Positions 8,415-16,182 of a stretch of 21,436 bases of DNA are shown in pieces (position 1 is the stretch's first letter; every line of letters starts with the position of its first letter). A program made the translations under genes and the position numbers. Under the pieces are notes generated by a model. The model worked only from the letters and a program-made list of their open reading frames with translations, searched no databases and had not been told where the DNA came from. The stretch comes from a virus: IMG/VR virus record IMGVR_UViG_3300039412_000084, positions 1 through 21,436 of that record; one strand, written 5' to 3'.

Positions 8415-8849
8415 TTATTTTTCTTTTAACCATTCCGGTTTAAATTTGTCAACATTATCAACGGTTGAATGGTCTTCTGGATTCCAGTGTGGAACTCTTT
8501 TAAATCCACTTCCTGTAAAAATCAATACCGGAACTTTGTCAATTCCTAATTTTTTGGCAACGGTTGCCCTATGTCTCCCTTCGTGTCCTACAATTTTACG
8601 TTTTTCCATATCAACGGATAATACTAAAAAATCTAATGGTAGATTATTTTTCATTCTATGTTCTATGTTTGCCGATGATTCTGGTCTTGTATCCCAGTCG
8701 GGAATTGGATGAACTAATTTTAAAAATTGGTCAGGAGACATCCATATCAATTTGCCTTTCCAACCTTCCATTCCTTCGTATGAATGGAGGTCTTTTTTAC
8801 CGGCCAATGGATATTCAATCTCTTTAATTAATGACTTTAATTTAATCAT
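8415..8849 (-). CDS. ParB/sulfiredoxin-fold-like small phage protein (144 aa)
   Basis: This small protein begins with a leader, MIKLKSLIKEIE, nearly the same as that of the gene at 10932-11330. Downstream, about residues 35-112, it resembles the ParB N-terminal/sulfiredoxin-like fold: a WMSPDQFLKLVHPIPD segment, a region that could supply the first helix, then IVGHEGRHRATVAKKLG followed by VPVLIF. The GHEGRHRA stretch corresponds to the GxxRxxA nucleotide-binding motif of that fold. No DNA-binding C-terminal domain follows, so a partitioning role is unlikely. Nucleotide or phosphate handling, or a nuclease-like activity, is possible. It ends in a Lys/Asp-rich tail. It lies between the fibre-like gene and a mobile endonuclease gene, with six bases separating it from the former. 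No ribosome binding site is visible at ATG 8849. Confidence 0.65.
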   Translation of the reverse strand: MIKLKSLIKEIEYPLAGKKDLHSYEGMEGWKGKLIWMSPDQFLKLVHPIPDWDTRPESSANIEHRMKNNLPLDFLVLSVDMEKRKIVGHEGRHRATVAKKLGIDKVPVLIFTGSGFKRVPHWNPEDHSTVDNVDKFKPEWLKEK

Positions 8850-8855
8850 AAAAGA

Positions 8856-10928
8856 TTATCGTATTATTTTAAATATATTTCCTTTATCAAAAGTGTAAGA
8901 TGTAATATTATCAGAAACTTTTATTAATATCCTGAAATATCTTTCCTGTGGGAAACTTGTAGTATCTAACAAAAAGTAATTCCCGGAAGAATCACATGAA
9001 ATTTTTGTATATTGGTCAAAATTTAAAATAACTTCCTCGGTTTGATTATCTTTTATAGAATAATAAGACATTCCCTCCGGCAAGTATTGTGGGGTTAAAA
9101 ATTGCGTAAATTGCGTTTGACGATTGAAGTTCTTAATTGGGAACTGTTGTCTAGCAAACACATTTATTCTAACTAAATCTCCAGCCTTAATGGTTGAAGG
9201 AATGTTCTGAATGACGGCTGTGAACGGTTGTTTAGTATTCACCGGCGACAAACTTGATGACGTAATGTTAACGCTACTTGTATAAAAATAACTTGAACTC
9301 AAGATACTTCCACTAAAAGGAGCGTGTATTTGATTTCCGATTATTGGGCCGGATGTAAATACTCCATCAAAAATACCATAATCCAAAACTCCATAACTTG
9401 ATGAAAGACTTGATATAGCACCAAAGGCTTGACCATTGACATACTTTCCTATGAAATTTACAAAGATAGCATTTGGATACAAAGGAACAAATGGGTAACT
9501 AGCACTAATATACGTTCCATCAATCATCGCTTCCGTCCAACTACCGACCAAATTTCCATATCCAAGAATATATCCGTTAATTAAACTTGATGTAAATGTA
9601 GCACCGGCAAACGTTCCATCAATCAAAGTCCCCATCAATACAGATGCTGTAACATCATATGGGCCACAGCTTGAACCGGAAAATCCTGGGCCAAATTCTT
9701 GTTGATAAACATGGTCGCTTGTCCAATCATATTGATTAAATTCATTGAATGCGTCTCCCCATCCGTATATGTCGTGTCCTTCATATTGTGTTTGGTCTTG
9801 TCCGCCTGGGTAGTTAAATCCAGCGTCAAATTGTGGAACACAAGCTTGACAAGTATTAGTTATAGTAACGATTGAACTACTGATTGAGCCTGAAAAATTA
9901 CCAACGATTGACATACTCAAAATCAATCCATTGACTCCGGTTACGCTCATCAAACCATTAGCATTTTCATAAAAGAACGATGATGTTATGCCTGAACCTG
10001 TGTCATAACTGTATGATACACTTGATGAAGCGTGGATATTGGCTACTCCTGTAAATCCACCATAAAGAGAACCACTTATGGAGGCACTATCAGATATTTG
10101 ACCGAGTATTCCAGCAGCAATTGATGAAATATTAGCACTAGAAGTGGTTACACTTCCAGTTGTAAATGTATAATCATCAGCCCAACCTACATCCAAGATT
10201 GGTTCATAAATTGTGTTAGTATCTTTGCTGAAGAAATACAAACCAAATCCTGAACCGGTTGGAGCAAATTCATCGCTACTGATAAGAACTATACCATTAT
10301 TAGGAACGGTTCCATTAATCCAAGCATTTACGATTGGAGTAATGTCCATATTGATATCACCAACTTGATAATTGAATGATTGTGTAGCAGAAAGAGATTG
10401 AATGTAAGATGACCCGGTTGTTGCCCATGCTATACCATTTTGTTTATCTCTATAAACCCAACTAGCACCGTTCGGAGAACCGTTGTCAGAAACATATCCA
10501 TCGCCCATTACCCAACTTTGGGAGACAGGAAAGGCATAAATGTTATACTGAATTGGTAATTCCAATTCTCTGGCGACGTTTACTTTTAACTTAAATTGTG
10601 GGGTTGTTATGTCACCCGCGGCGATTGATTTAGAAATTGATGTGATATCAAATTGAATTAATGCTCTTTGACTATACGTTGAGGTAATAGTCATTTCTTG
10701 ATAACTACCAGTAGGATTTTGACCCCAAGGTGTTTGCCACATATCCCAAGAGGCGGACGGACAATAAATATCTTCCCAATTTACACCAATTTCACTTGGC
10801 ACCAAAACCTTTACGGTTGCTGGTGAAGTTCCGACACGCAGAATTTCATCTATACCAAAGTTTAAGGTGTCAAACCCTGCTACATTGGTAATAAACGTGT
10901 CTTGTGATGGATAAATGAAATGATGCAT
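8856..10928 (-). CDS. Fibre-like virion protein with N-terminal DNRLRE-type domain (690 aa)
   Basis: This is a probable peripheral baseplate or tail-fibre protein. Residues about 5-250 fit a DNRLRE-type beta domain known from surface proteins: YPSQDTFI, NFGIDEILRVG, RALIQFDITSI, then a Trp-rich stretch with SWVMGDG and ASWVYRD, and VNAWINGTVPNNGIVL. Residues about 250-360 are Ser/Gly-rich. About 356-425 is a segment with CQAC, Tyr/Trp/Asp-rich (GYNYPGG-like and YGWGDAF motifs) and a second Cys pair region (SSCGPYD). About 429-560 contains repeating GTLIDGTFAGATF / EAMIDGTYISA units suggestive of a beta-solenoid. The C-terminus (from about 565) is Ig-like and ends FDKGNIFKIIR. I infer host-surface or glycan binding. 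The junction with the preceding gene is TAA-TTT-ATG without a ribosome binding site. Confidence 0.75.
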   Translation of the reverse strand: MHHFIYPSQDTFITNVAGFDTLNFGIDEILRVGTSPATVKVLVPSEIGVNWEDIYCPSASWDMWQTPWGQNPTGSYQEMTITSTYSQRALIQFDITSISKSIAAGDITTPQFKLKVNVARELELPIQYNIYAFPVSQSWVMGDGYVSDNGSPNGASWVYRDKQNGIAWATTGSSYIQSLSATQSFNYQVGDINMDITPIVNAWINGTVPNNGIVLISSDEFAPTGSGFGLYFFSKDTNTIYEPILDVGWADDYTFTTGSVTTSSANISSIAAGILGQISDSASISGSLYGGFTGVANIHASSSVSYSYDTGSGITSSFFYENANGLMSVTGVNGLILSMSIVGNFSGSISSSIVTITNTCQACVPQFDAGFNYPGGQDQTQYEGHDIYGWGDAFNEFNQYDWTSDHVYQQEFGPGFSGSSCGPYDVTASVLMGTLIDGTFAGATFTSSLINGYILGYGNLVGSWTEAMIDGTYISASYPFVPLYPNAIFVNFIGKYVNGQAFGAISSLSSSYGVLDYGIFDGVFTSGPIIGNQIHAPFSGSILSSSYFYTSSVNITSSSLSPVNTKQPFTAVIQNIPSTIKAGDLVRINVFARQQFPIKNFNRQTQFTQFLTPQYLPEGMSYYSIKDNQTEEVILNFDQYTKISCDSSGNYFLLDTTSFPQERYFRILIKVSDNITSYTFDKGNIFKIIR

Positions 10929-10931
10929 AAA

Positions 10932-11330
10932 TTATGTTAAACTTCCCCACTTTGGAAGATTTTGTGGTTGTTGATGTTCTGGAACTTTTGGGTCAACTTC
11001 TTTTGCGTGAATTTTCCATTCTTGTCCCCAGGCTCTAATATTTTCAATATTATCACGAACCCGTTCTAACGCACACTCACTTCCACCAATAATATTGTCA
11101 TCTAAAAAATATTCTACCTCCCAAAGAATGTCGTGTAATTTTTCAATATCATTTATATCGTTTAATTTTTTATAACCACGCATGATATTTGCCAGTTTTT
11201 TAGCCTCTCCCTGTATAGCATTAATTAATGAACAAGTATTTGCGGGCTGTTTGCGAATACCATATAAATCTTCCGATGCCTCATCAATTTCGGTTTCAAT
11301 ATTCTCTATTAATGATTTTAATTTAATCAT
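10932..11330 (-). CDS. Small helical phage protein with MIKLKSLI leader (132 aa)
   Basis: Family not recognised. The protein starts MIKLKSLIENIETEIDEASE, sharing its first residues, and about 30 of the first 36 bases, with the gene at 8415-8849. The remainder looks almost entirely helical, with NTCSLINAIQGEAKKL, a central DINDIEKLHDILWEVEYFLD segment, and ECALERVRDNIENIRAWGQEW, then a Pro/Gln-rich tail. The acidic leader contains I-D-E followed by A (residues 15-18), which matches the T4 prohead-protease consensus (L/I-x-E then A/G/S); this is suggestive only. It lies between a mobile endonuclease gene and the fibre-like gene. No membrane segment or catalytic motif is seen. The ATG at 11330 lacks a clear ribosome binding site. 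Confidence 0.65.
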   Translation of the reverse strand: MIKLKSLIENIETEIDEASEDLYGIRKQPANTCSLINAIQGEAKKLANIMRGYKKLNDINDIEKLHDILWEVEYFLDDNIIGGSECALERVRDNIENIRAWGQEWKIHAKEVDPKVPEHQQPQNLPKWGSLT

Positions 11331-11345
11331 ATTAGGTATAAATAC

Positions 11346-12254
11346 TTAGGATTTGATGAAAGGAAGTCTTATAAACTTACATTTAAGTTCATTTTCTATC
11401 TCTTTTTGACGTTTAACATCTTTCTCTTTAAGATTTCCATCAAAATCGAAGTGTTGTTTTTCATCTATTTCAATAACCACGTTCTTTTCTTTATCATAAC
11501 CATCAACCATATATCCAGCACAAGAAATTTCTCCACCATTCAAAGCGTGTTGAAAATTATAACCATTAGTTTTACCATAGTCATCTATTATTTCACAGGC
11601 TTTTGGATTGAAACTACGAGAATGAATCCCATACTTTTTAACTCTTCTAACTATTGCCTCTCTCATTTTTCTACGAGATTCTTCTGATTGTGTTTTACCT
11701 TTATGTATTTTTGATATTTTTTCTTTAAACTCTTTTGATTGATGACTTTTATAAAATTTTTCTTTAACATCGTCCGATTGTATTGCAAGTTTAGTATTAT
11801 CAGACATTTTCTTTTTGGATTCTTCCGTATGGATTTTTCCATACATAGAATTATTTTGTCCTCCATTTTGAATTTTAAACTTTTCTTTATATTTTGGAGT
11901 ATTAAATTTTTCTATAAGAGTATTTGATATTTTCTTCTTCACTTCATCTGGTATTTTTCTTCCAGTTAATTTTTTTGATATTTCAATATTAGAACAATCT
12001 TCACAGTTTAATAGTTTATTGTGGCAATTTATTGAAATATTTTTTGCATATTTTCCGATATATTCTATTTCTTTTTTACAAGATGGACAATTTCTATACC
12101 ATAGTTCATTTTTTTCCCATACACCATTTGGAGATGCCTTCGATTTGGCACATTTTTTACAATTACCATTTGTTTTAATTGCGTATTTAAAAGACCTTTC
12201 GTTTTTATGAAAAATATCGCCTCCACAAGTTTTACATTTTCTTACGAAATTCAT
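11346..12254 (-). CDS. Mobile endonuclease with two zinc ribbons, NUMOD3-like repeats and Vsr/EDxHD-like nuclease (copy D)
   Basis: This is a probable free-standing homing endonuclease of 302 residues, the longest of the group here. The N-terminus has two zinc-ribbon units: C7-C10 paired with C33-C36 (CKTCGGD, CKKCAKS), then RNCPSCKKEIEY paired with CEDCSN near residue 85. NUMOD3-like repeats follow (SMYGKIHTEESKKKMSDNTK, IHKGKTQSEESRRKMREAI). The nuclease domain has NPKACEIID, NFQHALNGGE, VDGYDKEKNVVIEIDEKQH and KDVKRQ, retaining the D, E-x-D, H and D-x-x-R residues. It is the copy that departs most from the others after the His (FDFDGNLKEKD), and it lacks the (F/W)-R-(F/Y)-D ending. It begins four bases after the gp6 stop (TAA-ATTT-ATG). 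Confidence 0.8.
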   Translation of the reverse strand: MNFVRKCKTCGGDIFHKNERSFKYAIKTNGNCKKCAKSKASPNGVWEKNELWYRNCPSCKKEIEYIGKYAKNISINCHNKLLNCEDCSNIEISKKLTGRKIPDEVKKKISNTLIEKFNTPKYKEKFKIQNGGQNNSMYGKIHTEESKKKMSDNTKLAIQSDDVKEKFYKSHQSKEFKEKISKIHKGKTQSEESRRKMREAIVRRVKKYGIHSRSFNPKACEIIDDYGKTNGYNFQHALNGGEISCAGYMVDGYDKEKNVVIEIDEKQHFDFDGNLKEKDVKRQKEIENELKCKFIRLPFIKS

Positions 12255-12258
12255 AAAT

Positions 12259-14247
12259 TTATAAAACGTTGCCTACGATATCACTGTTTGGATATTTACA
12301 TTCAAAAATAGCGGGGTCCAAACTGTTGAATACCATGTCGTTCTGTGTTGCCGCCTGTATATCATATTCTACAGGAGAATAATTTCCACCATTGGTTGTC
12401 AATGGAGTATTGTTGATTATATCCAAAGATACAACCGTTTGAACTCCATCAACTTTGGCAATTTCCAATTTTAAAGCACTAAGATTAATTGCTTGAGAAA
12501 ATTCCCATTTATCTATGGCAAAAAAGTTTTGAACTGCGGTAATACAATTTGACAATACATCCTTTTTATTGTAACCCTTGAATGCTGTTATAACAAATTC
12601 CACGCCGATGTTGATGATGTATCCGTCAATTACATTGATACCATCAGTAAGCATTCTATAACGTCTCAAATATGTCAATAGATTTGTTACCAATGCTTCG
12701 TTGGCTTGTGTCAAATTTCCATTTTCATCAAATGACAACATATACAAATTGACAGAGAACGGATTACTTCTGTCGAAAGCAATCTTTCTAAAATAGTTTT
12801 GGGTATTGGCATTGTCAACCGTGGCTACATTGTTGGTATCAACTGTTCCTGTTAGGATTTGGTTTTGATTGACATCCAAACTGTTATAGGTAATAATCTG
12901 AGCTTTGGCGATAGAACCGTATTTTGCTGGTAAAGCATAAACTCTTGCCAAATAATCATCTTGGGTGACTATACGATTCTGAGCGGCAAATGCTGCAATA
13001 GCATTCTGACGAATCATATCATTACTCTCCGGCCCTGCGCCTCCAACGGTTGCCACAGAGTTATTTACCTTCAAAGAGGTCTTTACAGTGTTTAACAACG
13101 CCGATTGTTCCGGCGTCAATCCATCAAGAGTATTGTTAATCGTTGAAGAATCAATGTTAATTATAGAATTTGATGGTGAATTAGACTCAAAACCACCACC
13201 AACCGTGTAAGTTACAGTCAAAGTCGTATTCGATGGAGCCAATCCATACGTATCATTCTTTAAGAAATTAGATGGGTCTAAGGACAGATTTAAGTTGTTG
13301 AGGTTGGACAAACCAACACCAACTTGTTGTGAACTCAAATTAATGATTTCATCAGCAAATCCATCTGTTCCAGCTCCAAATTCCAAAAACGTTCTATTAT
13401 TTTCATCAACATTGACTGTAAAACGTCTTGATGTTTTGAGATAATCCAAAATGTAAGGGACGGTTCCTTGATATAATGAAAGAATTCCTTGATTTGAATC
13501 GGTGTTAGGAATATCTGTTAGAACCATTTCTTGTGACAAGAAATCAACTTGGTGCCAAACGTTATTGTCGGCATCGGTTACATTAATAATTTCCAATACA
13601 TTGTCCTCGTCAAGATACAAATCCAAATAAGATTGCATATCTCCAACTGTAAATGTCTTGGTCACAAGTCTTCCGGCTCTGATATTGACGTTCTTTTGAA
13701 GTAAGAAAAATGTAGGAACTCCGGTAGAATCTCTTTGATATACAGAAGATGTCAGTGGTGACAAAGCTGTATTTACAGAAAAATCCAACGATGTAGAAGT
13801 CAAGAAAGAAGACCCAACGTTATTGGATACCTGCATATTTTCTTGAAGACTTAAAGCATAGTTGTTATCAGGAACATAATTTCCATTGCTATCTGTTGTA
13901 GAAGGACAAATTTGATAAACGTCGATGGTTCCTGTGGCTCCTTTGGCTGGAGACGTTGTATAACCCAAATATTTAGCCAAAGCAATGATGTTCTTTCTTT
14001 CCGTTGTATTGTAAAGAAGACCTTCTTTGAAAGTGTAGTCGGTGTAGTATGATAGAACGTCACCAACATATGAAGCCATATCAATGAACATCATGCCTGG
14101 AGCGGCATCATTGAAATCTGCGTAGGTGTTTGGATAGTAATATTTGGCGAAATTGATTAAATTCTCACGAAAAGATGAAAAATCTTTGTTAAGATATCTT
14201 ACGTCCTTACTTCCTGGCTGAAATGATTTATTAGTAGTATTTGCCAT
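12259..14247 (-). CDS. 6: Baseplate wedge protein, gp6-like
   Basis: This is a T4 gp6-type wedge subunit of the Baseplate_J group, which in T4 dimerises to form the inner ring joining neighbouring wedges. The 662-residue length is close to T4 gp6 (660). The N-terminus has the typical YLNKDFSSFRENLINFAKYY segment, then DFNDAAPGMMFIDMASYVGD, TDYTFKEGLLYNTTERKNII and LAKYLGYTTSPAKGATG. The middle has YTVGGGFESNSPSNSI followed by GGAGPESNDMIRQNAIAAFA, QNRIVTQDDYLARVYALP and YGSIAKAQI, the J-like core. A C-terminal wedge-contact domain follows. The gene is uninterrupted. It follows a small zinc-ribbon gene by eight A/T bases with no ribosome binding site. In related phages gp25 and gp6 are commonly adjacent; here a mobile pair separates them. 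Confidence 0.93.
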   Translation of the reverse strand: MANTTNKSFQPGSKDVRYLNKDFSSFRENLINFAKYYYPNTYADFNDAAPGMMFIDMASYVGDVLSYYTDYTFKEGLLYNTTERKNIIALAKYLGYTTSPAKGATGTIDVYQICPSTTDSNGNYVPDNNYALSLQENMQVSNNVGSSFLTSTSLDFSVNTALSPLTSSVYQRDSTGVPTFFLLQKNVNIRAGRLVTKTFTVGDMQSYLDLYLDEDNVLEIINVTDADNNVWHQVDFLSQEMVLTDIPNTDSNQGILSLYQGTVPYILDYLKTSRRFTVNVDENNRTFLEFGAGTDGFADEIINLSSQQVGVGLSNLNNLNLSLDPSNFLKNDTYGLAPSNTTLTVTYTVGGGFESNSPSNSIINIDSSTINNTLDGLTPEQSALLNTVKTSLKVNNSVATVGGAGPESNDMIRQNAIAAFAAQNRIVTQDDYLARVYALPAKYGSIAKAQIITYNSLDVNQNQILTGTVDTNNVATVDNANTQNYFRKIAFDRSNPFSVNLYMLSFDENGNLTQANEALVTNLLTYLRRYRMLTDGINVIDGYIINIGVEFVITAFKGYNKKDVLSNCITAVQNFFAIDKWEFSQAINLSALKLEIAKVDGVQTVVSLDIINNTPLTTNGGNYSPVEYDIQAATQNDMVFNSLDPAIFECKYPNSDIVGNVL

Positions 14248-14255
14248 TTTATTAT

Positions 14256-14456
14256 TTAATCAAAATTGTTATTTACTTCACGTATTAGAGCATTTACTTC
14301 ATCTTCACGATTTTTACAGCATCTATGACAAGCTCTACCGATAATTGGTTCAAATGTATATGGGTCAAAACTCGAAAATGAAAATAATTCCGATTTAATA
14401 CATTTTAATTTTTTACATATGTCACATAATGCATACTTGGATTCGATATCATTCAT
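14256..14456 (-). CDS. Small cysteine-rich zinc-ribbon-like protein (66 aa)
   Basis: This 66-residue protein has six Cys in two clusters: CDICKKLKC near residues 11-19 and ACHRCC near residues 43-48. This suggests one zinc site of the C2C2 type. No other domain fits in this length. It starts inside the stop of the preceding endonuclease gene (ATGA overlap, 14453-14456) and has a good AGGAG about 11 bases upstream, so its translation is coupled to that gene. Its position between the endonuclease and gp6 suggests it travels with the endonuclease, although it could be an older phage gene. Function unknown. Confidence 0.65.
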   Translation of the reverse strand: MNDIESKYALCDICKKLKCIKSELFSFSSFDPYTFEPIIGRACHRCCKNREDEVNALIREVNNNFD

Positions 14457-15127
14457 AACTTATTTTCTCCTATAACCTCTGTAAAACTCTTGGTCACGCC
14501 ATCATATCTCCAAAACTTCTTCGGTTTAAGGATTTCAATGATTTTTTGTTGTCTTACCAAATCTTTTTCTTTCTGTTGTCTTCTATTATGATATTTACTA
14601 TCATATTCTAATACTACGTTCTTTTCTTTATCATAACCGTCAATGTAAAATAAATCTTGGTTGGTTTTAACTTGAAAGTTTGGTTGAAAATTAAATCCAA
14701 TGGAATTTAAATTTTCAATCAGTTCCAACTGTCCTTCATCTGTTTTTACCTTTAACCATTGAGAATTATGTAAAGCATCCAAATGTTTCTTTCGTATTTT
14801 CGGGTCACGCATCGCCGTTTTCGTAAATATGGATGTATTCTTCTTTTGTTCTTCATTAGAATATCGTTTAATTTGAGATTTTGATAATTTATCTCTTTCT
14901 CGTTTATCTGAATATCTATTTATTCTATCTATACTACAAGATTTACTAATCTTATTTTTTCTTTCATCTGAAAAATGTGTATTAAAATTTGGGTTGTTGG
15001 TAAACATTTTAGAACATGATTTACATATTCTATTTCCTTTTATAGATTGATTCAGTATATGCTTTGTAGTGTGGTAAATTTCTTTACCACATTTAGGACA
15101 ATTTCTCATATATAAATCATTTTTCAT
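14453..15127 (-). CDS. Mobile endonuclease: zinc ribbon, NUMOD3-like, Vsr/EDxHD-like nuclease (copy E)
   Basis: This probable homing endonuclease of 224 residues is the shortest of the five Vsr-like copies. It opens almost directly with the zinc ribbon (MRNCPKCGKEI, then CKSCSK). A Lys/Arg/Ser-rich middle with degenerate NUMOD3-like repeats follows (FSDERKNKISKSCSIDRINR, YSNEEQKKN). From about residue 135 comes the nuclease: QLELIENLNSIGFNFQPNFQ, IDGYDKEKNVVLEYDSKYH, KDLVRQQKIIEILKPKKFWR. The D, E-x-D, H and D-x-x-R residues are all present. The core is nearly identical to that of the gene at 6232-6981, while the N-terminal halves differ clearly. It starts one base after the gp25 stop and overlaps the following zinc-ribbon gene by ATGA. 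Confidence 0.8.
   Translation of the reverse strand: MKNDLYMRNCPKCGKEIYHTTKHILNQSIKGNRICKSCSKMFTNNPNFNTHFSDERKNKISKSCSIDRINRYSDKRERDKLSKSQIKRYSNEEQKKNTSIFTKTAMRDPKIRKKHLDALHNSQWLKVKTDEGQLELIENLNSIGFNFQPNFQVKTNQDLFYIDGYDKEKNVVLEYDSKYHNRRQQKEKDLVRQQKIIEILKPKKFWRYDGVTKSFTEVIGENKL
14501..14698. repeat. Copy 2 of the ~198-bp block shared by two endonuclease genes
   Basis: This is the partner of 6271-6468, colinear and ungapped, with about 14 mismatches by hand count. Flanking sequence inside the same genes is much less similar (encoded protein roughly 60-65% alike upstream), so the edges are sharp. Confidence 0.85.
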
Positions 15128-15128
15128 A

Positions 15129-15575
15129 TTACATCGTCGTGTTTTTAATCGTTACAACCACGGTATCTGTTTGTTTTGTCAGATTCACCGTGAATGTTAC
15201 CGCAATCTGTAACATATAAATATCAGCATTACTAGCTATTTGGGTATTTGTTAGTAGATTTGCCGTGATATCATTTACAGTGACATTTGGTATCCACGAT
15301 GAAATGTCTTCACTAACAATGTTTACAGCTTGTTCTTTGAGGGTATCTTGATTTTGTTCAAACACCAAATTCCACAATCTTGTTCCGAAAGTAGGTTGGA
15401 ACCGTCTTTCGCCCTGACGTGTGTTAAGTAAATTGATTATGTTATTCTTTACTTGTGTCAGGGTATCATAAGACTGGTCAAAAAACCCACTATTACCATT
15501 TTGTATAGGCAACGTTATACCGATTGGCTTTGCGGCCAGAGTCTTTGACTGTATTGTTGTTGGTATTCTTCCCAT
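15129..15575 (-). CDS. 25: Baseplate wedge protein, gp25-like (GPW_gp25 family)
   Basis: This is a small conserved wedge protein of contractile tails, found in phages, pyocins and type VI systems, which helps nucleate sheath assembly at the baseplate. The 148-residue length is close to T4 gp25 (132). The family core is clear: NNIINLLNTRQGERRFQPTF, then GTRLWNLVFEQNQDTLKEQA and IVSEDISSWIPNVTVNDI, with the RxGER(R/F)-P-(F)G-L segment that marks the family. The C-terminus is a beta strand pair ending VVVTIKNTTM. It starts at ATG 15575 after a TAA-TTT-ATG junction with the preceding gene. The gene is intact, and a mobile endonuclease gene begins one base after its stop. Confidence 0.94.
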   Translation of the reverse strand: MGRIPTTIQSKTLAAKPIGITLPIQNGNSGFFDQSYDTLTQVKNNIINLLNTRQGERRFQPTFGTRLWNLVFEQNQDTLKEQAVNIVSEDISSWIPNVTVNDITANLLTNTQIASNADIYMLQIAVTFTVNLTKQTDTVVVTIKNTTM

Positions 15576-15578
15576 AAA

Positions 15579-16166
15579 TTATCCGGCTAATACCCTACTT
15601 GGGTCAATGAATCCTCCACCACCGTTCTTTTTAGTTTCATCAATTTTCTTCATTACCGCTCTGAAATCCTTCTTAAAGACTCCTTTGAGAACGTCTGGCA
15701 CCGCACCAGAGTCTAATACCGACCTCTGTTGTGGAATCATAGGAGAATCACCTACCATTTGTTTTAGGAAATCCATATTCTTTGATGCTTTATCAAATGT
15801 AGGAACCGGACGTTGTGGTTGTGCTGGTTCTTCGTAAGAAGCGTCTTCTGTCTGACCAACTTTGTCAAATCCACCATCCATCAATTTGGCCAAATTAGCA
15901 GTCAAATCGGTTCGTGGAAGTGGACGAGAATATCTTGCCGTCTCGGCCAATACAGAATTGAGTCTTGGGTTCTTTGTATGAATTACCTCTTCTAAAGGTT
16001 CTTCAACCGCTTCGGCAATTTGTCTTGGTTTATCATTGGTCTTTATTTCTTTAACCATTTCAACCAATACTTTGCCCATAGCCTTACTTACTTCCTCGGC
16101 CACGGCCTTCTTTACTTCTTCTTTTACGAGATTCCTTATTGCTTTTTTTAGTTCATCTATTTTCAT
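15579..16166 (-). CDS. Helical phage structural-region protein (195 aa)
   Basis: This is an unnamed protein of a type I recall between hub and gp25 genes in marine T4-like phages. Residues 1-45 form a long, charged, probably coiled-coil helix (MKIDELKKAIRNLVKEEVKK and AVAEEVSKAMGKVLVEMVKE). The middle is polar and Pro-rich with conserved-looking short motifs (NSVLAETARYSRPL, NLAKLMDGGFD, PVPTFDKASKNMDFLKQM). The end has a second helix (VFKKDFRAVMKKIDETKK) followed by GGGGFIDPSRVLAG. The ATG at 16166 is chosen because it opens the helix; an earlier ATG at 16229 would overlap the upstream gene by 47 bases. Probably a scaffold- or hub-associated virion or assembly protein; function not established. 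Confidence 0.7.
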   Translation of the reverse strand: MKIDELKKAIRNLVKEEVKKAVAEEVSKAMGKVLVEMVKEIKTNDKPRQIAEAVEEPLEEVIHTKNPRLNSVLAETARYSRPLPRTDLTANLAKLMDGGFDKVGQTEDASYEEPAQPQRPVPTFDKASKNMDFLKQMVGDSPMIPQQRSVLDSGAVPDVLKGVFKKDFRAVMKKIDETKKNGGGGFIDPSRVLAG

Positions 16167-16182
16167 AGTATTAATATATACA

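Noticed and set aside
8401-8421. AT-only inverted repeat after the ParB-like gene as a possible terminator
   Set aside because: The stem has mismatches and almost no G/C pairs, so a functional intrinsic terminator cannot be supported.
8446-8827. Overlapping plus-strand open frames opposite the ParB-like gene
   Set aside because: The minus-strand product has a recognisable fold motif, and all other genes are on the minus strand. The plus-strand readings have no family-like features.
12259-15575. Endonuclease genes as parts of group I introns or inteins
   Set aside because: gp6 and gp25 are full length and continuous, and each endonuclease lies outside the reading frames of its neighbours, so these are free-standing genes.
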